Counted from the stretch's first letter, positions 37,124 through 49,057 are shown. The stretch is 64,000 bases of DNA from Sinorhizobium sp. BG8 (GCF_016864555.1 NZ_CP044011.1:1221001-1285000); one strand, 5' to 3'. The notes: a model not told the origin generated them from the sequence alone. Numbers and translations are program-made.

Positions 37124-38833
37124 TTACAACCGCAACGCCCATATGGACGAACGTGCGACCGCGCCTTCAGGCGCGACAAGGCGTACCGCCCTGACCGGCT
37201 CGAAACCGTCGATGCGCTTGGTTCCCGTCCAGCGACCATCATCCGCAAAGACCTCGATGGAGCCGTAGTCCAGAAACACCCTGACGGTCTTGGGCCGGGC
37301 GCCGGCGGCGATGTAGCTGATGGCACTCTCCGCACCGCCGGTCTCGTAGCGGATGAAAAGTCCCTCGGCGTCCGCCACAACGGCAAGGGTCAGCGACGGA
37401 TGGGAAAGCTCCAGCGCGAAAGGGGTTCCAGCCTCGGCAAATTCGATCAGGATTTCGGCCGCTCCGTGTTCCAGAGAGACGGTCTCGCCTGTGGAAATAC
37501 GGCAGTCGTTGATGAGTGCGGCGCGTAGACTCTCCACGCCGGCCGCCGGCGGTGTGCACAGTGCCCCGCCCGAGAGATGGAGTTCGCGCGGCAAGGTCAT
37601 GGCGGAAGGAAAGTCGATCTCCGGCGAGGCATCGGCCCAGTTTGCGAGCCAGCCTATGCCGATCGCCGTGCCGCCATCGTCGAAGGCCTGGAAGGCATAG
37701 CAATCGGCCGCGAAGTCGAGTTCCTGTTCGAATTCCTTCACGAATGCCTTGCCGTCGAACCAGCCGACCTGTGCGGCCGTCAGGTTCCGGCGGCCGGTGG
37801 CCAGATCCTCGCTGTGCATGAGCCCGAAGACGAGCGCCCAGCGCGTCGCGGGATTGGTTGCCGGGCCGTCGAGCGGGACAAGGCATGGGCATTCGATCGC
37901 GGATGTCTTCATGCGTGTCTCGACCAGCAGCTTGCCGATGAACCGCCACCCGGAAGCCCCCGTGCGATCGTCCGTCTCATAGAGCAGGATCACGCCGCCC
38001 TCGGCGCTCTGGCTGCCGAGCAGCATCTTCCACAGTCCGTCCGGCCCGCGAAAGACATAGGGGTCGCGGAAGTCCATCGTCAGTCCCTGACCGGCGGGAC
38101 GCTCGCCCAGGATCGTCTCGGCCTGCCCTGCGATAGTGAGGTCGGTTGAGGTGGCAGTGAGCTGGATTTGTGTCTCGGGTACACGGTCGGCCACCTGCTC
38201 TGTGAAAAAGACGCGGATGCCCGGGCCGTCTGCGAGCGGGATGGCCGATCCGGAAAACGCGCCGCCGCGTTTGTCAGGCCGCGTCAGCAGGTCTTCTGAT
38301 GGAAAGAGGAAGATCGGCAAATGCCGCCAGCGCAGGTAGTCGTCCGAGACCGCGTGCCCCCAATGCATCGTGTTCCACCGGAGCCCATGGGAGTAGTGCT
38401 GATAGAAGAGATGCGGACGCCCATGAAACCGGCCGAATCCGTTCGGATCGTTCATCCAGCCGAAGGGCGGACGGAAATGGTAGCTGTCCGGCAGGTGGGG
38501 CGGCGCATTGGCGGGATTGGTGTGTACGACGGTGATGCCCTTTTCCATCACTTCCGGCTGGGTGAACCAGTAGAGTACGGAAACGGAAGTCGTGGACGTG
38601 TCGTATTCGAAGTCCACGAGGCCGCCTGCGAAGATCTGGCAGATACGGAAGCTGTTCTCCTCGGCGTTGACCGCGTTCACTTCAGCGAACTTGCCGTTGG
38701 CATTGCTGATGGAAAGCGCTCCGGGAGTCCCTTCCACCACCGCCTTGAGCCAGATGTGCAGCGTGACGTTGACCGGAAGTTCGGCGCGAAGGCGCTTCAG
38801 TGTGTCGCGGGGCTGTGGCGGAATGTGATCCAT
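37124..38833 (-). CDS. Glycoside hydrolase family 32 (levanase/invertase-type)
   Basis: 569 residues. The catalytic five-bladed propeller starts with FGWMNDPNGFGRF, nucleophile D129 (motif at 126-132). The RDP motif is in MDFRDPYVFRG (transition-state stabiliser) and the acid/base Glu in the ECPCL motif (SAIECPCLVPLDG). A C-terminal beta-sandwich ends FLDYGSIEVFADDGRWTG. It hydrolyses beta-fructosides such as sucrose or levan. The first about 115 residues form an N-terminal extension, probably an extra beta-domain, not part of the basic enzyme. No signal peptide is seen, so a cytoplasmic role is likely. No sugar transporter gene is adjacent. Confidence 0.9.
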   Translation of the reverse strand: MDHIPPQPRDTLKRLRAELPVNVTLHIWLKAVVEGTPGALSISNANGKFAEVNAVNAEENSFRICQIFAGGLVDFEYDTSTTSVSVLYWFTQPEVMEKGITVVHTNPANAPPHLPDSYHFRPPFGWMNDPNGFGRFHGRPHLFYQHYSHGLRWNTMHWGHAVSDDYLRWRHLPIFLFPSEDLLTRPDKRGGAFSGSAIPLADGPGIRVFFTEQVADRVPETQIQLTATSTDLTIAGQAETILGERPAGQGLTMDFRDPYVFRGPDGLWKMLLGSQSAEGGVILLYETDDRTGASGWRFIGKLLVETRMKTSAIECPCLVPLDGPATNPATRWALVFGLMHSEDLATGRRNLTAAQVGWFDGKAFVKEFEQELDFAADCYAFQAFDDGGTAIGIGWLANWADASPEIDFPSAMTLPRELHLSGGALCTPPAAGVESLRAALINDCRISTGETVSLEHGAAEILIEFAEAGTPFALELSHPSLTLAVVADAEGLFIRYETGGAESAISYIAAGARPKTVRVFLDYGSIEVFADDGRWTGTKRIDGFEPVRAVRLVAPEGAVARSSIWALRL

Positions 38834-38863
38834 GGCATGTCCTTTCTTCGCTCCTTGGAGCTC

Positions 38864-38898
38864 AGAGCGCGTTGAGGCTGATTAGCCCAACGCGCTCT
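38864..38898. repeat. Palindromic intergenic element upstream of the GH32 gene
   Basis: AGAGCGCGTTG ... CAACGCGCTCT (11-bp arms) enclosing a second stem GGCT-GATT-AGCC. It looks like the short palindromic intergenic repeats common in rhizobia; only one copy was seen here. The gap 38834-39168 shows nothing else convincing. Confidence 0.5.
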
Positions 38899-39168
38899 AG
38901 ACCCTCATCTGGAGCAGGAGCAGCCGCTTTCAACGCACAAGTCCGGGAGAGGTGTCCCGCGCAACCAGCGGGGAGGGGGGCGATGCGCCGGATCGGCGTC
39001 ATGGTTGCATTGCGGCGCGCGCTGGTATTAGCTGGCCGGTGTGCAACGCCTTGTGGGGACCGGGACGCTTTGCCGGACCGGATCCTGCACGGGCGGGAAA
39101 CGATGGGGTCTCCGTAAAGCGCCGACGGCATCGAACGCGAGGCCTCTCCGAACCACGGGGAAACGGCC

Positions 39169-39741
39169 ATGTCACTGTCCTTGGAAGCGGCTGCGGAAGT
39201 CTTCCGCGAAGCGATGCGGGAAACCGTCAGGAAACACTCATTCTGGTATCTGGTCCAGGGCGGCCTGATGGTCGTCGCGGGGATCCTCGCGGTCCTCTTT
39301 CCGCTCGTCTCGTCGGTGGCAAGCGTCGTCATGCTGGGCTGGCTTCTTATCATCAGCGGCGTCGTGCAGGGGTTCAGCCTTCTCGGCGCAAGGCAGGTGC
39401 CGCACTTCTGGCTTCAGCTGATCTCCGTCATCCTGGCTGTCCTGATTGGTACGCTCTTCCTGCGCGATCCCGGCGACGGCCTCCTGACGATCACCATGCT
39501 TCTGCTCGTCTTCTTCATGATGGAAGGCATTTCGAAGATCGTGTTTGCGCTGACGATCCGCCCCTTCCCGAATTGGGGCTGGGTGCTTGCGAGTGGTTGT
39601 GTCGGGGTCCTGCTCGCTGCGCTGCTGTGGGCGAGCCTTCCGGTCACGGCCGTCTGGCTGATCGGGCTCCTGCTCGGTATAGAATTGATAAGTGTCGGCG
39701 CGGCCCTGTTCTATCTCGCCTGGAGTATCAGGAACAGTTGA
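39169..39741 (+). CDS. HdeD-family membrane protein (DUF308)
   Basis: 190 residues with six hydrophobic helices in pairs (FWYLVQGGLMVVAGILAVLF; WLLIISGVVQGFSLLGARQ; TMLLLVFFMMEGISKIVFAL). HdeD proteins are inner-membrane proteins linked to acid resistance in enterics; the molecular function is unknown. It stands alone between the GH32 gene and small envelope protein genes. Confidence 0.85.
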   Translation: MSLSLEAAAEVFREAMRETVRKHSFWYLVQGGLMVVAGILAVLFPLVSSVASVVMLGWLLIISGVVQGFSLLGARQVPHFWLQLISVILAVLIGTLFLRDPGDGLLTITMLLLVFFMMEGISKIVFALTIRPFPNWGWVLASGCVGVLLAALLWASLPVTAVWLIGLLLGIELISVGAALFYLAWSIRNS

Positions 39742-39822
39742 GCGCCTGGAGGGGGTAAACCCGCCGGTCTTCAACGGGTGGGGGGATGCCGGCGACGCAC
39801 GCAGCGCCGCCGGCAAAACCGT

Positions 39823-40173
39823 TTACTGGAGACTGCCGTCCCCGCTCTTGTCCGCCGCCTTGAAGTCGGCCATGACGCGGTTCATGAACTCGGTCTGTTC
39901 GAGCTTGCCGTCACCGTTCGCGTCCGTCGAACTGAACTGTGCCGTAGTCAGCAAAGTACCCACTTCCGCGGGGCTCAGGCTGCCATTGCTGTTCTTGTCG
40001 AGGTTGGTGAACGCCGTCGCCATGAATGCCTGATATTCCGAACGGGTGACTGTGCCGTTGGAATTGGCGTCAAGCTTGTCCTTGTGGCCCTGGTACATGG
40101 CGGCTTGGCTCTGGGCGAATGCCAGCGAGCATTGGCACAACAGGACCGCCGAGATAAGAATTGCTTTCTTCAT
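39823..40173 (-). CDS. Secreted EF-hand protein
   Basis: 116 residues: signal peptide (MKKAILISAVLLCQCSLAFA) and EF-hand calcium loops DANSNGTVTRSE, DKNSNGSLSPAE and DANGDGKLEQTE, with a fourth started at the C-terminus (DKSGDGSLQ) that ends at the stop before its glutamate. Likely a periplasmic calcium-binding protein; partner unknown. Confidence 0.85.
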   Translation of the reverse strand: MKKAILISAVLLCQCSLAFAQSQAAMYQGHKDKLDANSNGTVTRSEYQAFMATAFTNLDKNSNGSLSPAEVGTLLTTAQFSSTDANGDGKLEQTEFMNRVMADFKAADKSGDGSLQ

Positions 40174-40194
40174 CGTTCTAAACCTCCCCCAATA

Positions 40195-40443
40195 TTACGT
40201 GCAAGCAAGCCGGTTGCCGAGCACGCCGCCGACACCGATACCGCCGCCGATGGCCGCGATCTGGCCGGTTCCTGCGCCGATCGTGCTGCCGATGAGGCCG
40301 CCGACGATGGCGCCGCCCACTGTACCGGCGATGCAGCCGAATTCTGCATTCCGATCAACAACGCTCTGCGATACCGGGGCGGATTGGCAGGCGGATAAGG
40401 CCAGGCCGCCAGCCAGAACGAAGGTCACTGTACTTCTTTTCAT
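40195..40443 (-). CDS. Glycine-zipper lipoprotein
   Basis: 82 residues with a lipobox (LAGGLALSAC, lipidation at the Cys near residue 19) and a Gly-rich double helix (TVGGAIVGGLIGSTIGAGTG; AIGGGIGVGGVLGNRLACT) of the glycine-zipper 2TM kind found in outer-membrane lipoproteins. GGAGGG precedes the ATG. It lies 21 bp upstream of the EF-hand gene on the same strand, so co-transcription is possible. Confidence 0.8.
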   Translation of the reverse strand: MKRSTVTFVLAGGLALSACQSAPVSQSVVDRNAEFGCIAGTVGGAIVGGLIGSTIGAGTGQIAAIGGGIGVGGVLGNRLACT

Positions 40444-40875
40444 GCTACCCTCCAGTGTTTACCGTCCTGTCACAAATGACTCAGTCGACGCAATCATTCC
40501 GCGATCCGATAGGAGTAAGAGAGCCTGAAGTTTTCCTGTGATTGGCAATGAAACTATTGCTTGGTTCTATCGGCAGGCGATCGCTGAACTAAGCGTATTC
40601 TACAATCGGCGCCTCATATACGCACAAGAGCGCTGTGTCCGTTGACCGAGGACCAACGGAAAAGCATCGTACAACTGCGCAGCCATCATGACAACTCCTA
40701 GCGGACCTCCGTGAAAATCTTGCACGCATCGAACGGAAACCTCCCATTCGATGCGCGGTTTCCTGCGGCTCATGCCAAAAAAGAGTCCCCGGAGCCTTCC
40801 GCTTGGCACTCGCAACACCCATATGGCGACGTGGACGCCTCGATGCGTCGGGAGAAGACGTAAGGATTTCATTGG
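40444..40875. other. 432-bp intergenic region, possible micro-ORF
   Basis: No standard gene. On the minus strand, 40600-40689 reads a 29-residue ORF (begins MMAAQLYDAFPLVLGQ) with TAGGAG five bases before its ATG. It is too short to support without more data. Confidence 0.3.
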
Positions 40876-41895
40876 ATGCGACGTTTTGGACGAATTCTGG
40901 CGATGCTGGCGGTTGCGCTCGGCACAACGCTGACGGTGGTCGATCTGGCCGAGGCACGTCGGGCCGGAGGAGGCTTGGGCAGCCGGGGTACCCGGACATT
41001 TTCCACTCCGCCCGTGACACGCACGGCCCCGACCGGGGCTGATTCCATCAATCGCACGATGACCCCGCGGTCGAATGATCAGATCAACACGCCCTCGAGC
41101 CAGCCCGGCCTTGGTCAGAACCGTCCGGCGGCGCAGCGCCCTGGCGGGTTCTTCAGCGGCTTCGGCGGATCGATGCTGGGCGGCCTGATGATGGGCGGTC
41201 TCATCGGAATGATGCTTGGCAATGGTCTTGGAGGGGGCGCAGGCTTCCTCGGTCTGATCCTCCAGGTCGCGCTTGTCTTCGGTGCCATCATGCTTGCCAT
41301 GCGCTTCTTCGGCCGCGGCCGCCAGACGGCTTATGCTGGTCCCGGTGCGTCGGCTCCGATGCCGTCTTCGAATGCCGCGCGTGAGGCCTCTTCCGGTCCC
41401 GCATTTCAGATTCCGCGCATCGGCGGCGGGCAGGGCGGTAACTATGCGACAGCACAGAAGGCGTCCGCCGGTCCCGCAGACGAGATCGGCGTGGGGCAGG
41501 ACGATCTCGATCATTTCGAGACCATGCTGAAGGACGTTCAGGCCGCCTATGGTGCCGAGGACTATTCTGCTCTTCGCCGCCTCACGACGCCGGAAGCCAT
41601 GTCCTACCTCGCCGAGGAACTCAGCGAAAACGCCACGAGCGGCGTAAAGAATGATGTACGGGACGTGCACCTTGTGCAGGGAGATGTCGCGGAAGCCTGG
41701 CGGGAAGGCGATACGGACTATGCGACTGTCGCCATGCGCTATGAGAGCATCGACGTCATGCGCGACCGCAACACCGGTCGCGTGATCAGCGGCGACCCGG
41801 ACACGCTCACCGAGGCTGTGGAGGTCTGGACCTTCGTTCGCAAACCCGGGGCGGACTGGCAGGTCTCGGCAATCCAGGGCGTAGAGGCCGCGTAG
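40876..41895 (+). CDS. Tim44-domain membrane protein
   Basis: 339 residues: signal segment (RILAMLAVALGTTLTVVDLA), a Gly/Pro-rich linker, Gly/Met-rich TM helices at about 95-147 (MLGGLMMGGLIGMMLGNGLG; ILQVALVFGAIMLAMRFFG) and a C-terminal Tim44-like fold (DLDHFETMLKDVQAAYGAED; YATVAMRYESIDVMRDRNTG). Bacterial Tim44-like proteins of this kind are of unknown function. Stands alone, convergent with the MFS gene. Confidence 0.85.
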   Translation: MRRFGRILAMLAVALGTTLTVVDLAEARRAGGGLGSRGTRTFSTPPVTRTAPTGADSINRTMTPRSNDQINTPSSQPGLGQNRPAAQRPGGFFSGFGGSMLGGLMMGGLIGMMLGNGLGGGAGFLGLILQVALVFGAIMLAMRFFGRGRQTAYAGPGASAPMPSSNAAREASSGPAFQIPRIGGGQGGNYATAQKASAGPADEIGVGQDDLDHFETMLKDVQAAYGAEDYSALRRLTTPEAMSYLAEELSENATSGVKNDVRDVHLVQGDVAEAWREGDTDYATVAMRYESIDVMRDRNTGRVISGDPDTLTEAVEVWTFVRKPGADWQVSAIQGVEAA

Positions 41896-41922
41896 CACCC
41901 CGCGCCTGGCGAGAAGCCAACA

Positions 41923-41953
41923 GCCGGGGCGGGACGCAGGTCTCCGCCCCGGC
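41923..41953. terminator. GC-rich hairpin between the Tim44-like and MFS genes
   Basis: GCCGGGGCGG / CCGCCCCGGC (10-bp stem, 11-base loop) 28 bp after the Tim44-like stop; a second hairpin CGGGCCGC-TGCTGT-GCGGCCCG lies at 42018-42039 nearer the MFS stop. Neither has a U-tract. Confidence 0.4.
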
Positions 41954-42092
41954 GAGCAGGCAAAATCAAGACGTTGCGGAACAATTTCCGCCGCCCGCGA
42001 AAACGTCTCGCGCGCAACGGGCCGCTGCTGTGCGGCCCGACGCGGCCGTTTGGAGGAATCCACCTCCAAGAGTGTGGCAGCGCGGGGCTGGG

Positions 42093-43325
42093 TCAGGTGT
42101 CCACTGCGGGGGCGGTCGTCGCCACTCCGTCGCTGAAAAGGCGTCCCTTCTCGGCGACGAGGAGGCACGCGAGCACGCAGGTGCCGAAGATGCAGAGGCT
42201 CGCCATCACCGGCCTCAGTGTTCCGTCGAAGGTCTGCGCCACCGCCCAGCCGAGAATCGCCCCACCCACGGTCTGGACTGCGCCGAAGACTGCGGACGCG
42301 GTTCCCGCGACTTCTCCGAGCGGTTCCATGGCGAGAGCACCCGTGTTCGGGAAACCGAATGCGACCATCGGGGTGACCAGGATGACCATGAGCAGGAACA
42401 GCCAGAGCGGCGGTGTCGCAAGTTGGACCATGACAAACCATGCGATGCTCCCCGCGAGAAAGAGCAGCATCGCGCCATGCGAAAGTCGGCGCATTCCGAA
42501 TTTCGCCACCAGACGTGAATTGACGAAGAACCCGATGATTGCGGCCGCCGGCATCGCAGCAAAGGCAAGCGGGTAATACGGGCCCAGCCCATAGATATCG
42601 ACGTATACCTGCTGCGACGTATTGATGAGCGCGAGGATGATGCCGAGCAGGAATGCGCCCGATAGCCCATAGCTGAACGCAACCCGGTTGCGGATCACGA
42701 TTGCGAACCCGTCTGCAACGCTCCTCAAGTCGAGGGGACGGCGGTTCGCGGCCGCGAGGGGTTCGGGCAGCCGGAGGAAGGTCCACACACCGACGATCGC
42801 CGCAAGGGCACCCATGGCGATGAAGATGAGTTGCCACGGGCCCGCGAGAAGGATGATCTGCCCGACCCCGGGCATGAGAAGTGGGACGAGCAGGAAAATC
42901 GACATGGCGACCGACATGACCTCGGACATCGCGGCACCCTTGTATCGGTCGCGGACAGCCGACAGAATTCCGACGCGGATCGCCGCTGCGGCCACGCCCT
43001 GGGCGAAACGAAGCAGGAGCAGCGCCGAGAAGGCCCCGACGGCGGGGGAGGCCAGTGCGCAGGCGATGTAGACGGCGAGGCCGATCAATATCGGCTGACG
43101 TCGCCCGAAGCGATCAGACAACGGCCCGAACACCACCTGCGGCAGGCCGAAGCCGATTAGAAACACGGTCAGGACAAGCGAGCGATCATTCGGATCGGCC
43201 ACCTGGAACGCGGCGCCAATGTCGGGCAGCGCCGGTAACATGATGTCGAGCGCCAGCGCCTCGATAGCCATGAGAGCGGCTACGATTGCGATGAACTCCC
43301 TTCGGGGGAGGTTCTCCGACGTCAA
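42093..43325 (-). CDS. Bcr/CflA-type MFS drug exporter
   Basis: 410 residues, 12 TM helices. The DHA1 signature FGPLSDRFGRRQPIL follows TM2, with ALDIMLPALPDIGAAFQV in TM1 and LLLRFAQGVAAAA in TM4. A TTG start at 43325 is proposed (MTSENLPRREF) with GGGGGC just upstream; no ATG precedes TM1 in a sensible place, the next being inside TM1. Substrate unknown; relatives export bicyclomycin, chloramphenicol or cysteine. Confidence 0.85.
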   Translation of the reverse strand: MTSENLPRREFIAIVAALMAIEALALDIMLPALPDIGAAFQVADPNDRSLVLTVFLIGFGLPQVVFGPLSDRFGRRQPILIGLAVYIACALASPAVGAFSALLLLRFAQGVAAAAIRVGILSAVRDRYKGAAMSEVMSVAMSIFLLVPLLMPGVGQIILLAGPWQLIFIAMGALAAIVGVWTFLRLPEPLAAANRRPLDLRSVADGFAIVIRNRVAFSYGLSGAFLLGIILALINTSQQVYVDIYGLGPYYPLAFAAMPAAAIIGFFVNSRLVAKFGMRRLSHGAMLLFLAGSIAWFVMVQLATPPLWLFLLMVILVTPMVAFGFPNTGALAMEPLGEVAGTASAVFGAVQTVGGAILGWAVAQTFDGTLRPVMASLCIFGTCVLACLLVAEKGRLFSDGVATTAPAVDT

Positions 43326-43398
43326 GTTTCGCCCCCAACAAACAGCATCGGAAGTATAACCCTCGCGCGCGCTCTGTCGAATCTGTCCGCCGCCGTTG

Positions 43399-43542
43399 CA
43401 CTTCCCCAATCCCGTGGCTTGGGCGATCATCGACGGAAAGCTGTACCTGAACAGCGACAGTCGGGGAGTTGCCGAATTCCAGCAGGATGTCGCGACCCAT
43501 CTCCGCAAGGCGGAAGAGCATTGGAAGGCGTTCCGGCAATAG
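43399..43542 (+). pseudogene. C-terminal remnant of a YHS-domain family protein
   Basis: The + strand reads HFPNPVAWAIIDGKLYLN, then SDSRGVAEFQQDVATHLRKA and EEHWKAFRQ stop. This matches by eye the end of secreted YHS-domain proteins, whose C-terminus has AWTIVDGKLYLNY followed by a helical tail. The YHS domain and signal peptide are missing upstream and no start is present, so it is a decayed fragment in the 286-bp gap between the MFS and fadB genes. Confidence 0.6.
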
Positions 43543-43611
43543 CTGTCCGCCGCCCAACTTCGGCGAGCGTTGCGGCCGCCGTCGCGGCCGTCAGCGGAGC
43601 GGACCGCCGGC

Positions 43612-45822
43612 TTAGGCTGCCGCCTTCCTGGCGTAAGGGTCGAAGCGGCCGTAGAAGGTTTCTCCCTTGGCGGCCATATCGAGCAGCAGCGGCGTTGGCT
43701 TGAAGCGGTCGCCAAATTCGGCAGCAAGCGTCTCGCACAGGTCCACGAAAGCCTTTACGCCCATGCCGTCGATGTATGAGAGCGTGCCGCCGGTGTAGGG
43801 GGCGAAACCAAAGCCGAGGATGGAGCCGACGTCGGCCTCGCGCGGATCGGTGACGATGCCTTCCTCCACCGTGCGGGAGGCTTCGAGCGCGATCGTCACC
43901 AGCAAGCGGTCCTTCAGCGTGGCGATGTCCACGTTCTCGGGCCGCTGCTGCGGATAGAGGTGCTTCAGACCGCTCCAGAGGCGCTTCTTCGCCGGCTTCG
44001 CGGGATAGTCGTAGAAGCCCTTCTGGCTCTTGCGGCCCAGGCGGCCCTCGTTCTCCACCATCTTCGCGACGAGATCCATGTGCCGGGGGTCGACCGACTG
44101 AGGGCCGAGATCGGCGATGGATGCCTTGAAGATCTTGTAGGAGAGGTCGACCGCGACCTCGTCATTGAGCGACAGCGGCCCGACCGGCATGCCCGCCATC
44201 TTTGCGGCATTCTCGATCATCGCCGCCGGCACGCCTTCGATCAGCATGTCGTAGGCCTCGGCGATATAGCGGAAGACGCAGCGGTTGACATAGAAGCCGC
44301 GCGTGTCGTTGACGACGATCGGTGTCTTCCTGATCGCCGCGACATAGTCGAGCGCCACGGCAAGCGCCCTGTCGCCCGTTTCCTTGCCCAGGATCACTTC
44401 GGTCAGCATCATCTTCTCGACGGGCGAGAAGAAATGGACGCCAATGAACTGGTCGGGGTGCTTCGAATTCTTTGCGAGCCCGGTGATCGGCAGCGTCGAG
44501 GTGTTGGAGGCGAAGATCGCGCCCTCCGGCAGGACCGCCTCAACCTTCTCGGTAACGGCCTTCTTGACGTCACGGTCCTCGAAGACGGCCTCGATGACGA
44601 GGTCGGCATCCGATAGGGCCGCGTAGTCGGCGGTCGGGGAGATCAGCGACAGGAGCTTCTCGCCTTCCTCCTTGCTCAGCCGGCCCTTGGAGACGCTGCC
44701 GCCGGCAAGACCCTCGCAGACGGACTTGCCCTTGTCGGCCGCCTCCTGGTCGCGGTCGATGAGAACCACCGGGATGCCGGCCGCTGCGGTGACATAGGCG
44801 ATGGAGGCGCCCATGAAGCCCGCGCCGACGATCCCGACCTTCTTGAACTCGCTCTTCGGTATGCCCGCCGGACGGCGTGCGCCCTTGCCGAGCTCCTGCA
44901 TCGAGATGAAGAGCGACCGGATCATCGAGAAGGCTTCGGTCGTCTGCAGGATGTAGGTGAAGTAGCGCTGCTCGATCTTCAGGCCCGTATCGAAGGGCAC
45001 TTGCAGGCCCTCGTAGACGCATTTGAGGATCGCAAGCGCTGCGGGATAGTTGCCCGCGGTTTCACGCCGCAAGATGGCGGGCGCTGCCGGCCAGAGCTGC
45101 GCCGATGCTGGCGTCCAGATGCCGCCGCCGGGGACCTTGAAGCCCTTCTCGTCCCATGGGGCGACCGGCTTCAGCCCGTCCTTTATCATCTGCTTGGCTG
45201 CCGGAACCAGCTCTTCCGGTGCGACGACCTGATGAACCAGGTTCATCGCCTTGGCGCGCGCGGCGGTGAGTGAGGAGCCTGAAGTCATCATCTGCAGGGC
45301 ATCCTGCGTATTCGCGAGCCGCGGTACGCGCTGCGTGCCGCCGGCGCCCGGGAAAATGCCGACCTTGACCTCGGGGAGGGCGATCTTCACCGACTTGGCG
45401 CTGGAGGCGACCCGGCCGTGGCAGGCAAGCGACAGCTCGAAGGCGCCCCCCATGCACGTACCGTTGATCGCCGACACCCATGGCTTCCCGCAGGTCTCGA
45501 GCTTACGGTACAGCGCGCTCATGCGGCCGGTCAGCGCAAAGAGTTTCTCGACCGCATGTGCAGGGTCCTTCGCCTTCTCCTCCTGCTGGAGGGAGAACAT
45601 CGACTTGATCATCGAAAGGTCGGCGCCGCCGGAAAAGGACGACTTGCCGGAGGTGATGACGACGCCCTTGACGGCGGCGTCTGCCACAGTCTGGTCGATG
45701 ATCGCCTCGAGTTCGTTCATCACCTCGACGGTGATGACGTTCATCGACTTGTCGGGCATGTCCCAGGTGACGAGCGCGATGCCGTCGGCGTCGGTTTCGA
45801 TCGTGAAGTTCTTGTAGGTCAT
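43612..45822 (-). CDS. fadB: Fatty-acid oxidation multifunctional enzyme (enoyl-CoA hydratase / 3-hydroxyacyl-CoA dehydrogenase)
   Basis: 736 residues. The N-terminal crotonase domain (about 1-200) has [19 protein letters not shown] and [16 protein letters not shown] with the two catalytic glutamates expected. The NAD-binding hydroxyacyl-CoA dehydrogenase domain starts near 325 ([20 protein letters not shown]), has [11 protein letters not shown] and the catalytic His in [12 protein letters not shown], and ends in the C-terminal HCDH domains. It hydrates enoyl-CoA and oxidises the product in beta-oxidation. Start at 45822 ([11 protein letters not shown]); the thiolase gene ends 20 bp upstream in the same operon. 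Confidence 0.94.
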   Translation of the reverse strand: MTYKNFTIETDADGIALVTWDMPDKSMNVITVEVMNELEAIIDQTVADAAVKGVVITSGKSSFSGGADLSMIKSMFSLQQEEKAKDPAHAVEKLFALTGRMSALYRKLETCGKPWVSAINGTCMGGAFELSLACHGRVASSAKSVKIALPEVKVGIFPGAGGTQRVPRLANTQDALQMMTSGSSLTAARAKAMNLVHQVVAPEELVPAAKQMIKDGLKPVAPWDEKGFKVPGGGIWTPASAQLWPAAPAILRRETAGNYPAALAILKCVYEGLQVPFDTGLKIEQRYFTYILQTTEAFSMIRSLFISMQELGKGARRPAGIPKSEFKKVGIVGAGFMGASIAYVTAAAGIPVVLIDRDQEAADKGKSVCEGLAGGSVSKGRLSKEEGEKLLSLISPTADYAALSDADLVIEAVFEDRDVKKAVTEKVEAVLPEGAIFASNTSTLPITGLAKNSKHPDQFIGVHFFSPVEKMMLTEVILGKETGDRALAVALDYVAAIRKTPIVVNDTRGFYVNRCVFRYIAEAYDMLIEGVPAAMIENAAKMAGMPVGPLSLNDEVAVDLSYKIFKASIADLGPQSVDPRHMDLVAKMVENEGRLGRKSQKGFYDYPAKPAKKRLWSGLKHLYPQQRPENVDIATLKDRLLVTIALEASRTVEEGIVTDPREADVGSILGFGFAPYTGGTLSYIDGMGVKAFVDLCETLAAEFGDRFKPTPLLLDMAAKGETFYGRFDPYARKAAA

Positions 45823-45842
45823 TTTCTCTCTCCCGGAACCCG

Positions 45843-47051
45843 TCAGACGCGTTCGATGATCGTGGCGGTACCCATGCCGGCGCCGATGCACAGTGTCACG
45901 AGCGCGGTATTCAGGTCGCGGCGTTCCAGTTCATCGAGCACCGTGCCGAGGATCATCGCGCCGGTGGCGCCCAGCGGATGCCCCATGGCGATCGCCCCGC
46001 CATTGACGTTGATCCTGTCGTGCGGGATCTCGAAGGCCTGGCAGTAGCGCAGGACCACGGCGGCGAAGGCTTCGTTCAGCTCGAAAAGATCGATGTCGGA
46101 GAGCGTCATGCCGGTGCGCGAAAGTAGCTTCTCGGTCACGTCGACCGGGCCGGTGAGCATGAGAGCCGGATCGGAACCGATGTTCGCGAAGGCCTTGATG
46201 CGTGCGCGGGGCTTTCGGCCGATGATCTCGCCTCCCGCCCTGGATCCGAGCAGGACGGCCGCGGAGCCGTCGACGATGCCGGAGGAGTTGCCGGCGTGGT
46301 GGACGTAGTTGATTGCCTCGATCTCCGGATGCGCCTGGATCGCGACGGCTTCGAAGCCGCCCATCTCGCCCGGCATCTGGAAGGAGGGGGTGAGGGCGGC
46401 CAGTGCCTGCATGTCGGTGCCTGGCCGCATGTGCTCGTCGCGGTCGAGGATCGTCAGCCCGTTGATGTCCTTCACCGGGATCACGGCATTGGCGAAATAG
46501 CCTTTGTCCCAGGCATTCGCCGCGCGCTTCTGGCTTTCCACCGCATAGGCGTCGACGTCATCGCGGGAAAACCCGTACTTGGTGGCGATCAGATCGGCCG
46601 ATACGCCCTGAGGCATGAAATAGGCCGGGAAGTTGACGGACGGATCCATGAACCAGGAGCCGCCGGACATGCCGAGGCCGACGCGCGACATGCTCTCGAC
46701 CCCGCCGGCGATGACGATGTCGTCCGCCCCTTGCGCGATCTTGGCGGCGCCGAAGTTCACGGCATCCAGGCCGGACGCGCAGAAGCGGGAGATCTGCATG
46801 CCGGGCGCGCGCGTCGAGTATCCCGCTTCGAAGGCCGCAGCCTTTGGAATAACCGAGCCTGCGTCCATCACCGGATCGACGCAGCCCATGATGATGTCAT
46901 CGACCTTCTCCGTATCCAGTCCGCTGCGGTCGCGGATCGCTTCCAGTACCTTGGCGGCCAGGCGGACGGACGGCACCTCGTGCAGTGCGCCATCCTTCTT
47001 CCCGCGTCCGCGCGGGGTACGCACGTGGTCGTAGATGAATACGTCGGTCAT
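45843..47051 (-). CDS. fadA: Acetyl-CoA C-acyltransferase (thiolase)
   Basis: 402 residues. Final step of beta-oxidation: cleaves 3-ketoacyl-CoA with CoA. The nucleophilic Cys is in [14 protein letters not shown] near residue 89, the His in [16 protein letters not shown] and the second Cys in [14 protein letters not shown] near the C-terminus. Start at 47051 ([17 protein letters not shown]). It lies between the acyl-CoA dehydrogenase gene (209 bp upstream) and fadB (20 bp downstream). Confidence 0.95.
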   Translation of the reverse strand: MTDVFIYDHVRTPRGRGKKDGALHEVPSVRLAAKVLEAIRDRSGLDTEKVDDIIMGCVDPVMDAGSVIPKAAAFEAGYSTRAPGMQISRFCASGLDAVNFGAAKIAQGADDIVIAGGVESMSRVGLGMSGGSWFMDPSVNFPAYFMPQGVSADLIATKYGFSRDDVDAYAVESQKRAANAWDKGYFANAVIPVKDINGLTILDRDEHMRPGTDMQALAALTPSFQMPGEMGGFEAVAIQAHPEIEAINYVHHAGNSSGIVDGSAAVLLGSRAGGEIIGRKPRARIKAFANIGSDPALMLTGPVDVTEKLLSRTGMTLSDIDLFELNEAFAAVVLRYCQAFEIPHDRINVNGGAIAMGHPLGATGAMILGTVLDELERRDLNTALVTLCIGAGMGTATIIERV

Positions 47052-47260
47052 CGGTATCTTCTCCCTTGGACGCGCATTGGTCAGTTCGCGCCCCATGACT
47101 GCAATTTCGGATCGGCGCTCCGTTGGTCTCGTTGCTTTATCCCTGCGGGGAGACGTTCCGAACACGACAAGACGATGCGGCGTAGCTGTTCGTCATGGAC
47201 AGCTGGCGCGTCATCGAATCCTTCGGGTCACCTTCTCCCCGATCGGGACGGCGAGCAACT

Positions 47261-49057
<1,797 letters not shown>

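Noticed and set aside
40600-42837. A 745-codon open frame antisense to the Tim44-like gene and continuing across the MFS locus
   Set aside because: It crosses two clear genes and an intergenic region, and its composition is that of a frame shadow.
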